Shown: piece after piece, positions 19,524 to 28,092 of the stretch
Position numbering within the stretch: position 1 is the stretch's first letter
Layout of the letters: each line of letters begins with the position of its first letter
NCBI GenBank assembly: GCA_965213735.1
Contig: CBDCAB010000006.1
Span: 1,240,001 to 1,304,000, forward strand
Source: CALDTK01 sp965213735
GTDB taxonomy: Bacteria > Bacteroidota > Bacteroidia > Chitinophagales > Saprospiraceae
Length of the DNA: 64,000 nt
Direction: 5' to 3'
Program-made: the position numbers and the translations under genes
The notes under the pieces: model-generated
The model's input: the letters and a program-made list of their open reading frames with translations, nothing else
The model's database searches: none
What the model was told of the DNA's origin: nothing

Positions 19524-19565
19524 GGGATTTCTTTCTATAATTAACCTTCAGCGCGCCCGCTAGGT

Positions 19566-20027
19566 TTAGTCGCGCTGCCGCGGTTGGCTCCATTCTTCCC
19601 TTTCGGCAAAATGCACGATACCTCTCATCATCGACACGATGCTGAGCAGTACCAGGTAGCCAAAGGTGAGCACCATGTAAATCCAACGGTAGCTACCTGC
19701 TTCTGTAATCCACAGTCCGCTGTATGCCCAGGCTGCCAATATTCCGAGCGCCGTGAGGACGATATAGGTGAGAAAGCTGGTAGACCAGTATTTGCCGACG
19801 TTGCGGGCACTGAGCGACATGAGGGCATTGCCGACGCCGTAGAGCATACTCGCCGTGGCGGCAGCTTGGTAGCCCCAGAGCAAAGAGACTTCGCCGCCGC
19901 TGGCGCGCATTACGCCTCCAAACAGCACAAAAATGACCAGAAAGCCTGCAGCTACCAGCGCCTGCACAGGAGGCTGCCGTAACTTTCGAAACCAATCCGC
20001 TCGTACCACTCCTTCTGCCGCCATCAC
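19566..20027 (-). CDS. Hypothetical four-helix membrane protein
   Basis: A 153-residue protein with four clear hydrophobic segments (near residues 22-42, 48-70, 85-107 and 113-135) and short charged ends. I do not recognise a family. It lies on the same strand between rimO and msrB with gaps of 41 and 42 bases, so it may be cotranscribed. Either of two adjacent ATG codons could be the start. Confidence 0.65.
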   Translation of the reverse strand: MMAAEGVVRADWFRKLRQPPVQALVAAGFLVIFVLFGGVMRASGGEVSLLWGYQAAATASMLYGVGNALMSLSARNVGKYWSTSFLTYIVLTALGILAAWAYSGLWITEAGSYRWIYMVLTFGYLVLLSIVSMMRGIVHFAEREEWSQPRQRD

Positions 20028-20068
20028 CGCTTTAACAGTACAAGCCGCAGACTGTTGTCATGGCTCAC

Positions 20069-21436
20069 CTACTGAAGCACCTTGCGAACGCTGCGCTGCA
20101 CAAACGCAGCCGCAGTATCGAGCAATGATTCACCAGCTACCACACCATGCAAATCGTATTCGGTAGCGTCTTCAATTTCAACGTCAACAAAGCTACCTAG
20201 CTCGAGTTCTACCTCCGACTTTACATAAACTTCATTATCAACTTCAGGACTATCATATTCGGAGCGACCTACATAATAGCCACTCTCCTTTCGATCGATT
20301 AAAACCTGAAGTGTTTGACCTATAAGTTTTTCGTTTTTGCGCAAGCTGATAGATCGCTGCACATCCATAAGACGATTAGCACGCTCAGTCTTTACATCTG
20401 CGGGCACGTCATCTTCTACCGCAAATGCACGTGTATCTTCTTCATGACTATATTCGAATACACCGAGCCGCTCAAATTCCATGTGCTCTACAAAATCACA
20501 CATTTCAGCAAAGTCCTCCTCGGTCTCCCCTGGATACCCAACCAACATCGTCGTGCGTAGTGCAATACCAGGTGCGCGACGCCGAATCTCAGCAACGAGT
20601 GCTTCCGTCTCCTCACGCGTAATCTGCCGGCGCATGGCAGCGAGCATCCGATTGGAGGCATGTTGCAGCGGCATATCGAGGTAATTGCACACCTCCTTGC
20701 GCTCCGCGATTGCATCAATGATATCTAGTGGAAATTTGCTCGGATAAGCATAGTGCAGCCGAATCCACTCGATACCTTCAACGTCGGCGAGTGCGTGCAG
20801 TAGCTGAGGCAAAGCGCGCTCTTTATACAAGTCGAGACCATAATACGTGAGCTCCTGTGCTATGAGCATCAGCTCTTTCACGCCTCGTGCGGCCAAGTGT
20901 TCAGCTTCGGCAACGAGACTTTCAATCGATCGACTGACATGCTTGCCCCGCATCAGCGGTATGGCACAAAAAGAGCAGGTGCGATTGCAGCCCTCGCTAA
21001 TCTTCATGTAAGCAAAATGCAAGGGCGTGGTGGGCAAGCGCTCGCCAATCAAATCCTTTTGGTAGTCAGCCTGAAGCGTGGCCAACATCTGCGGCAACTC
21101 TAAGGTGCCAAACCAGGCATCGACTTCTGGAATTTCGGCACTCAGCTCCTCGCGATAGCGTTGCGTGAGGCAACCAGTTGCGTATAGTTTATCAATGCGA
21201 CCTGCCTTTTTCTCCTCAGCATATTGCAAGATGGTATCGATCGATTCCTGCTTGGCCAGATCAATAAACCCACAGGTATTCACGATAATTACCTGTGCAT
21301 CCCGCTCGGAATCATGGGCAACGTCATAGTCGTTGGCTTCGAGTTGAGTGATCAGGTTTTCGCTATCGACCAAGTTCTTGGAGCACCCCAGCGTAATGAC
21401 GTTGACTTTATTTTTGCGGAGGGTACGAGTTTTCAT
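20069..21436 (-). CDS. rimO: Ribosomal protein S12 methylthiotransferase RimO
   Basis: A 455-residue radical-SAM methylthiotransferase that modifies the conserved Asp of ribosomal protein S12. The UPF0004 domain (residues 10-130, with LGCSKNLVDSE and VNTCGFI) carries the three auxiliary-cluster cysteines. The radical SAM site is GCNRTCSFCAIP near 150 (CxxxCxxC). The HVSRS segment, LRTTMLVGYPGETEEDF near 295 and a C-terminal TRAM-like region are typical of RimO. A TACCTTTG box about 25 bases upstream resembles the -7 element of Bacteroidota promoters. Confidence 0.95.
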   Translation of the reverse strand: MKTRTLRKNKVNVITLGCSKNLVDSENLITQLEANDYDVAHDSERDAQVIIVNTCGFIDLAKQESIDTILQYAEEKKAGRIDKLYATGCLTQRYREELSAEIPEVDAWFGTLELPQMLATLQADYQKDLIGERLPTTPLHFAYMKISEGCNRTCSFCAIPLMRGKHVSRSIESLVAEAEHLAARGVKELMLIAQELTYYGLDLYKERALPQLLHALADVEGIEWIRLHYAYPSKFPLDIIDAIAERKEVCNYLDMPLQHASNRMLAAMRRQITREETEALVAEIRRRAPGIALRTTMLVGYPGETEEDFAEMCDFVEHMEFERLGVFEYSHEEDTRAFAVEDDVPADVKTERANRLMDVQRSISLRKNEKLIGQTLQVLIDRKESGYYVGRSEYDSPEVDNEVYVKSEVELELGSFVDVEIEDATEYDLHGVVAGESLLDTAAAFVQRSVRKVLQ

Positions 21437-21530
21437 GTATCGGCTTCAGCGAGCGGGGCAAAGGTAGGCTTTGCGGGATGGAAAGGGTATAACGCGCAAC
21501 GAAGCTGCTGGGTGTGCCGTTTGGGGTAAC

Positions 21531-22205
21531 ATGTCGCTATCGAAGTATCTCTCGCTGAGTTTGGTCCTGATTTTCAGCCTTTCGGCAAAACCCATAAGCG
21601 CACAACTTCAGGCAGCCCCGCAGGAGTGGGAGCTAAACTTGGAAACTGGCACCGAGTTGCGCAACAACTACTACACGATAAACTCCGAGTTGGCCGATGG
21701 TGCTCCAGAAGACGATACTGCACAGGATTTGTATGCACCTACCGGAGCGGTAAGCGTGCTACTGCGTATCCCCAACTTGCGCGCCTACTACGGCCTGCGC
21801 CTCGATGGTGTATATGCGACGTACGGTGAGGCTGAAAGCGCTGGCAGAACCTACACGGGTAAAGCATTGGTCGCTTACAAGGCCTTCCTGTTCGACATGG
21901 AAGGTGACTGCGACTGTCCCAACTGGAAGAAGAGCAACTTCTTCAAAAAAGCATTTTTCGTCGAGTTTGGCTTGGGCTACGGGAGGCAAGGCTACCAGCC
22001 TGAAGATGCCGACAGCTGGACCACTCGCAACGGCGCAGGCTATATGGCGCGGCTCGGACTTGCCCTCCGTCTGAAAAAGCAACTAGACGTGTACGTGGCT
22101 GCAGGCCCTGAGGGTGTAATTGGCCAACAACTCAGCACGGGCCGCCACAGCATCGCCCTTCGCCCCGCGCTGGGATTGACGTGGAGGCCGTATTATAGGA
22201 GGTAG
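21531..22205 (+). CDS. Secreted hypothetical protein, probable small outer-membrane barrel
   Basis: A 224-residue protein. The start at 21531 gives a clean signal peptide (SLSLVLIFSLSAKPISA). The mature part alternates hydrophobic and polar residues and ends in R-P-aromatic (LTWRPYYRR), as in small beta-barrel proteins. A DCDCPNWKK stretch near residue 123 contains closely spaced cysteines. No family recognised. Divergent from rimO. Confidence 0.65.
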   Translation: MSLSKYLSLSLVLIFSLSAKPISAQLQAAPQEWELNLETGTELRNNYYTINSELADGAPEDDTAQDLYAPTGAVSVLLRIPNLRAYYGLRLDGVYATYGEAESAGRTYTGKALVAYKAFLFDMEGDCDCPNWKKSNFFKKAFFVEFGLGYGRQGYQPEDADSWTTRNGAGYMARLGLALRLKKQLDVYVAAGPEGVIGQQLSTGRHSIALRPALGLTWRPYYRR

Positions 22206-22619
22206 GAGGGTAAAAGTAGAGGAAATCATAGCCTTCCAGCGGCAGCCTTCAAACTGGTCAGGGATGTGCCTAGATCGCGCATTGGCTATCTTTAGTGGGA
22301 CTAGTAGCAATTTGTTTGTGTTGGCCTATAGCGAGAGTTTTCTGAGGAAGAGCATGTCAACTCCCACCTAAGGGCGGGCGCCTCTTATTCTCTCTAAAAA
22401 AAAACTGGTGCCCGCTGAGGCTGCAAATATTTAATCCCTGAGGGTCTAACTTAGATGTGGTTTCTCCCGGGGCTCTTCAATTCACGGCCCCTTTCTACAA
22501 TCATCCGCTGAAGTGGCCAGCTCCACAATTGCCTCCATCTAGGCTACTGTTTCGCACCTTCGGCTAGTCTCAGATTTGGAAAATCCAGCTGCGAACGCTA
22601 CTTTAGCAAAAATTTCCTC
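22206..22619. other. Gene-free stretch with a GC-rich stem-loop at 22374-22415
   Basis: No convincing coding frame is present on either strand. The arm GCGGGCGCC (22374-22382) pairs with GGTGCCCGC (22407-22415) through nine pairs, one of them G-U, around a 24-base loop that contains an A9 run. There is no T-run after it, so it is not a typical terminator. It could be a leader structure for the downstream lipoprotein module. The rest shows nothing I can assign. Confidence 0.35.
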
Positions 22620-22757
22620 ATGCAGAAGTGGATCATTGTCACGATTAGCTTGGCTTTTGTTGCCTGCTCAAGTGAGTCAGATTTGGGGGTGGGGGACGTA
22701 GATTTTCTAGGATTTAATAGTGGATCGCTTTTTCACTGCGAGTACACAATATCTTAA
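22620..22757 (+). pseudogene. Lipoprotein N-terminus cut off by an in-frame TAA
   Basis: Starting at the ATG at 22620 there is a typical lipoprotein signal (IIVTISLAFVAC then SSESD, lipid Cys at residue 16), followed by 29 more residues and a TAA at 22755-22757. The next codon, in the same frame, is the ATG of the following 247-residue frame. The simplest reading is one lipoprotein gene of about 293 residues carrying a nonsense codon. Alternatives are a real 45-residue lipoprotein, stop-codon readthrough, or a sequencing error. Confidence 0.55.
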
Positions 22758-23501
22758 ATGATTTTAATTAGCGTAGAGGGAGAAGTGACACCTCAAATTC
22801 AACGGCTCATCGATAGGCCCATTGCTAAACGGCACCACGTCGAGTTGGAAGCCTTTAGTCTCACAGATTACAAAATTGAAACTGAACGCCTCGTAGCTGA
22901 TCTACCTTCTCCAACGATTTTAGATGGACTGCCCGACCCGGATCCGGTAGGAACCACAACAACGTGGCGTAATGGAGTCTTTAAAATATTGCGCGCTGAT
23001 GGCTCGGTTCAGTATGAAGAACCTCAACAACAAGCTCCTATCGAGGAGCTCATCACTGAAATTGATAACATAGCGGCTCTATATCCAAATCAAACCACAA
23101 TAACGATGAGTGGGGTGCCACTCTCGCTACAACAGGTAGCAGGAGATGATTGGGCGGACTACCTCAATGCTCCAGGAGCCATCATTTCAGCACAACCGAA
23201 TGGCTTGTCCTCTATCCAGGTAGAGGTAGCAGCTACAGATCAATCTCCTCCGCTTAAAGCGACAGTAGTATTTCACAAAATCAGTGACAGAGTCATTTTT
23301 GATGCCGTTCAACTCTTTGATCCTGCTACGCTCGAGCCACTCTCCTCTACGCTCTACAAATACGCTTTGAGTGCCGATAGTACGCTAACAATTCTTGGAT
23401 ACGAAACCAGAACTCCTATTGATTTAGGTGATGGATTAACGGGCACTCAGCTTGTCATTTCTGAATTAGAAAACTTCACGCTTACAATTTCGGGGTTATG
23501 A
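22758..23501 (+). CDS. Hypothetical protein, probably the body of an interrupted lipoprotein
   Basis: A 247-residue protein beginning immediately after an in-frame TAA; the codons before that stop encode a lipoprotein signal, so this is probably the mature part of the same gene. The sequence is rich in Thr, Ile, Leu and Pro with many short beta-type stretches, such as TTITMSGVPLSLQQVA near residue 115. A segment TTTTWRNGVFKILRADGS near 72 stands out, but I recognise no family. If translation starts here the product lacks an export signal. It overlaps the secreted lipase-like gene by 4 bases. The A+T content is higher than in the core genes upstream. Confidence 0.6.
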   Translation: MILISVEGEVTPQIQRLIDRPIAKRHHVELEAFSLTDYKIETERLVADLPSPTILDGLPDPDPVGTTTTWRNGVFKILRADGSVQYEEPQQQAPIEELITEIDNIAALYPNQTTITMSGVPLSLQQVAGDDWADYLNAPGAIISAQPNGLSSIQVEVAATDQSPPLKATVVFHKISDRVIFDAVQLFDPATLEPLSSTLYKYALSADSTLTILGYETRTPIDLGDGLTGTQLVISELENFTLTISGL

Positions 23502-24865
23502 AAATCTTTTTTCTCTTTACGCTACTAACCACTTCAGCTTTAGTTGCCGCACAACAGAATGATAGGCTCGTGATTTGGGCCCATGGTCAAGGCGGACACG
23601 CTAACTCAAATGCTAATAGCGAAGAAACTTGGCAAGTCTACGATGACATTTTTTCGCAAGAGCGTAGGATGGTATCTCTCAGAAATAATTGGCAAGAGCG
23701 TAACGGCCTCGGAAATTACGGTAGCGAAATAGGTAACGACCTTCCGCCTCCAACTTCACTGAATCCTGAAGATTTACCCTTAGGCATCGGCCACAGCAAT
23801 GGTGGATTAGCACTCAGAAGCCTAGATCAGCAGCTGCCCGGAGGCAACAGGCAACTAGGAGGTGTTGTGACGGTGGGAACACCTCATCGAGGAGGAGCGG
23901 TGATTAACAGTATTCAATCAGGTAGCATGGCCTCGGCAATCGCTAGAGGATGCAGAGCATTAAGCGCTGGACCATCAACACATGTTGGACAGAGTCTGCC
24001 TATACCAGGTAACATCGTTGTTCAGGGTATTACGACTGCGGCACTATGCAATGCTTTATCGAGTGTCATTGATGAATTTGGTCTAGAGGGTAGTGTAGAA
24101 AGTTTAAGCGCTCAGCAAGCGGCTGTCGGCAGCAACTTTATTGCAGCCTTAAATCAAGGCACACAAAATTCGAACATTATTTCTGTATGGGGGAATGAGG
24201 AAAGTCCTGTACATTGGAGATTGGTTAGCTCTTTGGAATCAGATAATGAAGACGATCAACGCTATCAACACATCGCCAACATAGTGAGAGGGTTGTATAT
24301 AGGAGCATCAGCCTACTACGGAGTGAGCGCATCGATCAATGTTATTGGGGGAATTCTCTCTATGAATCCATTTTCGATAATCAAGGGGGGCTATAATGTC
24401 TACCAATCAGTTCAATACTCGAGAGGGGCCATCTGGCTCGCCAACAGCGAACAATATTGGCTTGATGAGATTGAGTGTTCGAGCTCACAAACTTTTACCC
24501 AGACCTTTACCTACACATATTTTCCTTGTACAGATTTTATTACAGGCACGGCTGAATGGTTACAGTGTATGGAGGAGAATGGTTGTCTCGACGATGTAGG
24601 TGGCGGTGGGATTGCGGGCTGCGCAAGGCAATTTACTGGTGTAAGGAGAACAACCGTAAATGAAGCCTCTGATGGTTTTTTCTGTGCTACAACCCAAATT
24701 TTCGATCCGTTTGATCAAAATCGCACTTACGAAGCCGAAGGCGTCAACCACAGCGATGAAACAAACACAACCTTTATGCAGACACGTAATGGAAACGATG
24801 AAATGCAGGAAGAGTTGAACAACATATTCGATAGAGGTGATGAATTTCGTATTCCTGGAGTATAG
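23498..24865 (+). CDS. Secreted lipase-like alpha/beta hydrolase
   Basis: A 455-residue protein with a signal peptide (LFTLLTTSALVAAQ). It has an early WAHGQGGH motif near residue 27, a nucleophile elbow GIGHSNGGLALRSL near residue 97 and the VGTPHRGGAV block near 126, as in PGAP1-like and other esterases/lipases that act on lipid or ester bonds. The C-terminal third contains about eight cysteines (for example CSSS, CTDF, CMEENGC, AGCAR), suggesting disulfides in the periplasm or outside the cell. The acid and histidine residues of the triad are not certain. Middle gene of a three-gene module coupled by 4-base and 3-base junctions. Confidence 0.72.
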   Translation: MKIFFLFTLLTTSALVAAQQNDRLVIWAHGQGGHANSNANSEETWQVYDDIFSQERRMVSLRNNWQERNGLGNYGSEIGNDLPPPTSLNPEDLPLGIGHSNGGLALRSLDQQLPGGNRQLGGVVTVGTPHRGGAVINSIQSGSMASAIARGCRALSAGPSTHVGQSLPIPGNIVVQGITTAALCNALSSVIDEFGLEGSVESLSAQQAAVGSNFIAALNQGTQNSNIISVWGNEESPVHWRLVSSLESDNEDDQRYQHIANIVRGLYIGASAYYGVSASINVIGGILSMNPFSIIKGGYNVYQSVQYSRGAIWLANSEQYWLDEIECSSSQTFTQTFTYTYFPCTDFITGTAEWLQCMEENGCLDDVGGGGIAGCARQFTGVRRTTVNEASDGFFCATTQIFDPFDQNRTYEAEGVNHSDETNTTFMQTRNGNDEMQEELNNIFDRGDEFRIPGV

Positions 24866-24868
24866 ATT

Positions 24869-26146
24869 ATGAAGTTTACAACAATTCTCATACTGCTTAT
24901 ATGTTTCGTCCATTGCACGAAAGATCCGCTCCAAGTTCGCGACGATGGAGTTTTTCTCTCTCGAGAAATCGTATGGTCTGCAGAGACTCAAGATGGTACT
25001 GGATTTCTCCCTTCTGACATTCCAGGTGCGAACTGGATTCATAATAATATTGCATTTATAGTAGGTACAGACAATACAGTACCTACAAGCAAATTATTGG
25101 CAATCGACATAAGCACAGGCGATAGGCTCTGGGAATGGAATGATTACTTTGGAGACAAAGGTTCAGTTTCCGTAGATGCAAATCATTTTGCTGTGTATGA
25201 TAATCGATTAGCGTATTTAATCGGTAGTCGGCATCATATCATTGATATCAATAATGGTTCTACTATCTGGAGAGACTCTAGCCACCTTTCTATTCAAAGA
25301 AACGATTTAGAGAGTCACGACGACAAATGGTTCGGGCAAGCTCTCACCTACACCAATAATGTTACCATGGAGTATATTGGGCAAGGCTCCTTCACAAGCC
25401 CTGGCGTAGATACTCTTATCCGCCCACCCCATTCACTCGCCAATAGTTCTCAAGGTAGTAGAAACATATCGTCTTTCGAATTCGTGCCGGGTTCCGGCCA
25501 AACTCAAATGGCTGTGTTGTATCAAAATTACACCCTGGAAGGAGGTCCACGCGGTCAAGGAAAATACGTCACCTATTTGGGGCTATACGACCTCACACGT
25601 AAGGAGTGGATCTATAAGGGTGTGCAAATATCTCCTGATGAAAGAAGTGAAGTTGCCCTCTATCCGGCCAAGGCGGTGGGAGATTACATCTATTGCGCCG
25701 TGGGGGAATTTATTGGCTGTTATGAAATCGCCACTGGCGACAAAATATGGCAACGAGAATTGCCCGGAGAAATTTGGGTCTCAGGGTTTACCATCTGGGA
25801 AAACGTCTGCGCAGTCAACTGTGAAGATCGCAACTTATATGGCCTCGACGCGATGACTGGAAATACGCTTTATGAAGTGCCTACCGCTCAATTGTCTAGC
25901 TCGCTCGAGGGCCGGGTAGTTAATGGCGTAGTCTACTTCGTTGGCGGCAGTGACAAATCGCTCTTTGCCATCGACCTACGCCCCAACACTCCTAAATTAC
26001 TCTGGAAACTCGACGCAGAACGGATGAGCGTTGAAGGCACTCGCTTCCGTAAGTGGCTATACGTGCGCCAACCACGTGGCGATGAACCTGGTAAGATTAT
26101 GACCCAGATTGGTACCAAAGCCATCTGTATTGATGCGCATCGCTAG
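24869..26146 (+). CDS. PQQ-like beta-propeller lipoprotein
   Basis: A 425-residue protein with a lipoprotein signal (LILLICFVHC, lipid Cys at residue 16). It contains repeated propeller blades of the pattern (D/E)(I/M)(S/A/T)TG(D/N).LW.W: ISTGDRLWEW near 85, ATGDKIWQRE near 288, MTGNTLYEV near 328 and a final LWKLDAER. Such propellers usually act as scaffolds or binding modules; residues for a PQQ enzyme are not evident. It starts 3 bases after the lipase stop, so the lipoprotein, lipase and propeller form one module. Confidence 0.75.
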   Translation: MKFTTILILLICFVHCTKDPLQVRDDGVFLSREIVWSAETQDGTGFLPSDIPGANWIHNNIAFIVGTDNTVPTSKLLAIDISTGDRLWEWNDYFGDKGSVSVDANHFAVYDNRLAYLIGSRHHIIDINNGSTIWRDSSHLSIQRNDLESHDDKWFGQALTYTNNVTMEYIGQGSFTSPGVDTLIRPPHSLANSSQGSRNISSFEFVPGSGQTQMAVLYQNYTLEGGPRGQGKYVTYLGLYDLTRKEWIYKGVQISPDERSEVALYPAKAVGDYIYCAVGEFIGCYEIATGDKIWQRELPGEIWVSGFTIWENVCAVNCEDRNLYGLDAMTGNTLYEVPTAQLSSSLEGRVVNGVVYFVGGSDKSLFAIDLRPNTPKLLWKLDAERMSVEGTRFRKWLYVRQPRGDEPGKIMTQIGTKAICIDAHR

Positions 26147-26453
26147 TAGGTTGTCAACAAATAACTGTAAGCACGTACTACTATGGCTGTGAAATGTGTT
26201 GGAAGTTACGGAAACGATTAGAGTATAGTATCCAAAAGGGTGTCGACGTATCTGCGTATGCACGTGCGAGTTGCGATAAGTTTCTGGTCCCATAGCCACT
26301 CCATGATTAGGTAATCTAGCTGCCAGTTTAAACTTTTGATCTACATGCTAAATATCGAAGGTTCTTTGCAGTATTGCTTTAGCCATTCTTTTTGTACCTC
26401 TTATTGCGTATGGCTACATGTCGAGTATCCGTACTGCCAAGCAATTTTAGGTC
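26147..26453. other. Gene-free stretch upstream of a secreted protein
   Basis: About 300 A+T-rich bases with no supported coding frame. I see no clear terminator for the propeller gene and no consensus promoter; the frames that are open are short and have no family resemblance. Confidence 0.4.
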
Positions 26454-27428
26454 ATGTTTTTACATCATCTGCGCAAGCAGCACCTCGCTGTTTCTGCTAT
26501 AGTTCTGCTCTACATTGCAGATATAGCAGCACAGGCTGGCCCCGATACTTTCCGTACCACCTTCTTTGTTGAGGATGCCATAGGAAATGTGGATTCTGCA
26601 GAAATCGTAATACATCCAGATGGAACGACTGGATTTGATACTCATCTAGGTGAAGTGTTAGGAGCTCCAGTATGGGATACTGTTTTAGATGCTAGACTTG
26701 GCAGTATAACTGGTACTCAGGGATATGCAAAAACATTTGTAATGTTTGGAGAGAACAGCTCAGGTTTGGCTTGTCTTAATCAAGCAAGTCCTGAATTATT
26801 TATTTATGCCAAGCACCAACCTGTTACAGTAACTTGGAATCGGGATCACTTCCGTACACGTTGTCAAAGATCATCCTACATTACAAATAATACTGCATTT
26901 CAGTTAGTTTTTCCAAATGATTTTTTTGATGATCCTTCCGCAAATGGAGTAAATTATTCTTGGACCTGTCTTGCACTAGATAGCCAATATGTAATCAACA
27001 CTTCAGAGGCTCTGACAGATCCTTGGATAGCAGTTGATAATTGGACGATTCCACTAGCCAACGGACAAGATGCCGTTATAGCCCCTCTTGCAATTGGTCT
27101 TAAAGAGGTTGTCGTTTCCGGTCCTTGTGATGGTGCATATACTGTAGTAGGAATCCCTGAGGCCTCAACTATAGAGGGAGTTAAGCTGTCTCAGGTGCTG
27201 GGACAACCTTTAGCTCACATTGCAGGTCTTCCAAGTGGCTCGTACACTGTTGTCTGGCTAGACATTCTGGGTCGTAGACAAACGGAGCAAACGGTTAGGA
27301 TAGCTAGTGGTGATGATGCGCTACTCCTGCAAATTCCTGCTGAGTTTCACTCTGGTGGCGCCGTATTATCCTTACGTGACGCGGATGGAAGAATCGTTTC
27401 TGGACTCTTACAAAGGAGTCAATTCTAG
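26454..27428 (+). CDS. Secreted hypothetical protein with a possible type IX sorting tail
   Basis: A 324-residue protein with a signal peptide (VSAIVLLYIADIAAQA). Residues 30-230 are beta-rich and unassigned, with a few cysteines. The C-terminal 85 residues (GQPLAHIAGLPSGSYTV then DILGRRQTEQTV) resemble the L..LP.G.Y.V...D..G pattern of type IX sorting domains, followed by a second strand set ending SGLLQRSQF. Export through the outer membrane by type IX is inferred. A+T-rich like its upstream neighbours. Confidence 0.62.
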   Translation: MFLHHLRKQHLAVSAIVLLYIADIAAQAGPDTFRTTFFVEDAIGNVDSAEIVIHPDGTTGFDTHLGEVLGAPVWDTVLDARLGSITGTQGYAKTFVMFGENSSGLACLNQASPELFIYAKHQPVTVTWNRDHFRTRCQRSSYITNNTAFQLVFPNDFFDDPSANGVNYSWTCLALDSQYVINTSEALTDPWIAVDNWTIPLANGQDAVIAPLAIGLKEVVVSGPCDGAYTVVGIPEASTIEGVKLSQVLGQPLAHIAGLPSGSYTVVWLDILGRRQTEQTVRIASGDDALLLQIPAEFHSGGAVLSLRDADGRIVSGLLQRSQF

Positions 27429-27588
27429 CCTTCGCCAATCAGCGGGCTCGTGTTATCTATCATCCCGCTAATCCTCCCTTGTGTGCCAACAAGCTTCTAC
27501 TTCTAAGGCTGAAGCCAAAAATTTTTTCTCTCCACAGCGAACATATTGTTATGCGGAACCATATGATAGGTGAATCACCTTCATTAAG

Positions 27589-28092
27589 ATGTTCGCTGCC
27601 AAAGCCCCTTTCCCTAACCCCAACAGATCAGTCCTTGTCACAGCACTGCTAGAGGTGTGGCAGCGAGAGTCGAGTCTGCTGGCACAGCTCGATGGCTGGT
27701 TGCTCACCTACAATAGGTCCCTCCACCTCGTCGACGATAGTGCAGCTGCCGATGTGCGGCGCCATGCTACTCATGCCCTTGCCCAGCTCAAGTCGCGCAT
27801 CTTCGACCTAGGTAGAGCAGTGACTCGACTTGCCTTCATCCACGACAGCGGAAACTCGACCAAGCGCGATGATGGTATCCGCGCACTCCAAGCGATGTAC
27901 GGCAATGCCACCCAACTCCAACAGCGGGTGAGAGCGATTGAAGACTTTGCTTACGCGCAGAACGACTTTGCTACTGCCGTTGCCGTGCGCGCGCTCCACG
28001 ATAGCATAGAGGCACGTATTGAACTGTTGCGCCAAGCCTTCGCTACCGGCTTGCAAGGAGTGAAGCAACATCTCGCAGTGGTAGCAGCCTAA
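27589..28092 (+). CDS. Hypothetical helical protein
   Basis: A 167-residue, alanine- and leucine-rich protein predicted to be almost all helix, with heptad-like spacing between residues 45 and 160. It has no signal peptide or membrane segment. I recognise no family. Its last codons overlap the convergent adaptor-like gene by 4 bases. Confidence 0.55.
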   Translation: MFAAKAPFPNPNRSVLVTALLEVWQRESSLLAQLDGWLLTYNRSLHLVDDSAAADVRRHATHALAQLKSRIFDLGRAVTRLAFIHDSGNSTKRDDGIRALQAMYGNATQLQQRVRAIEDFAYAQNDFATAVAVRALHDSIEARIELLRQAFATGLQGVKQHLAVVAA

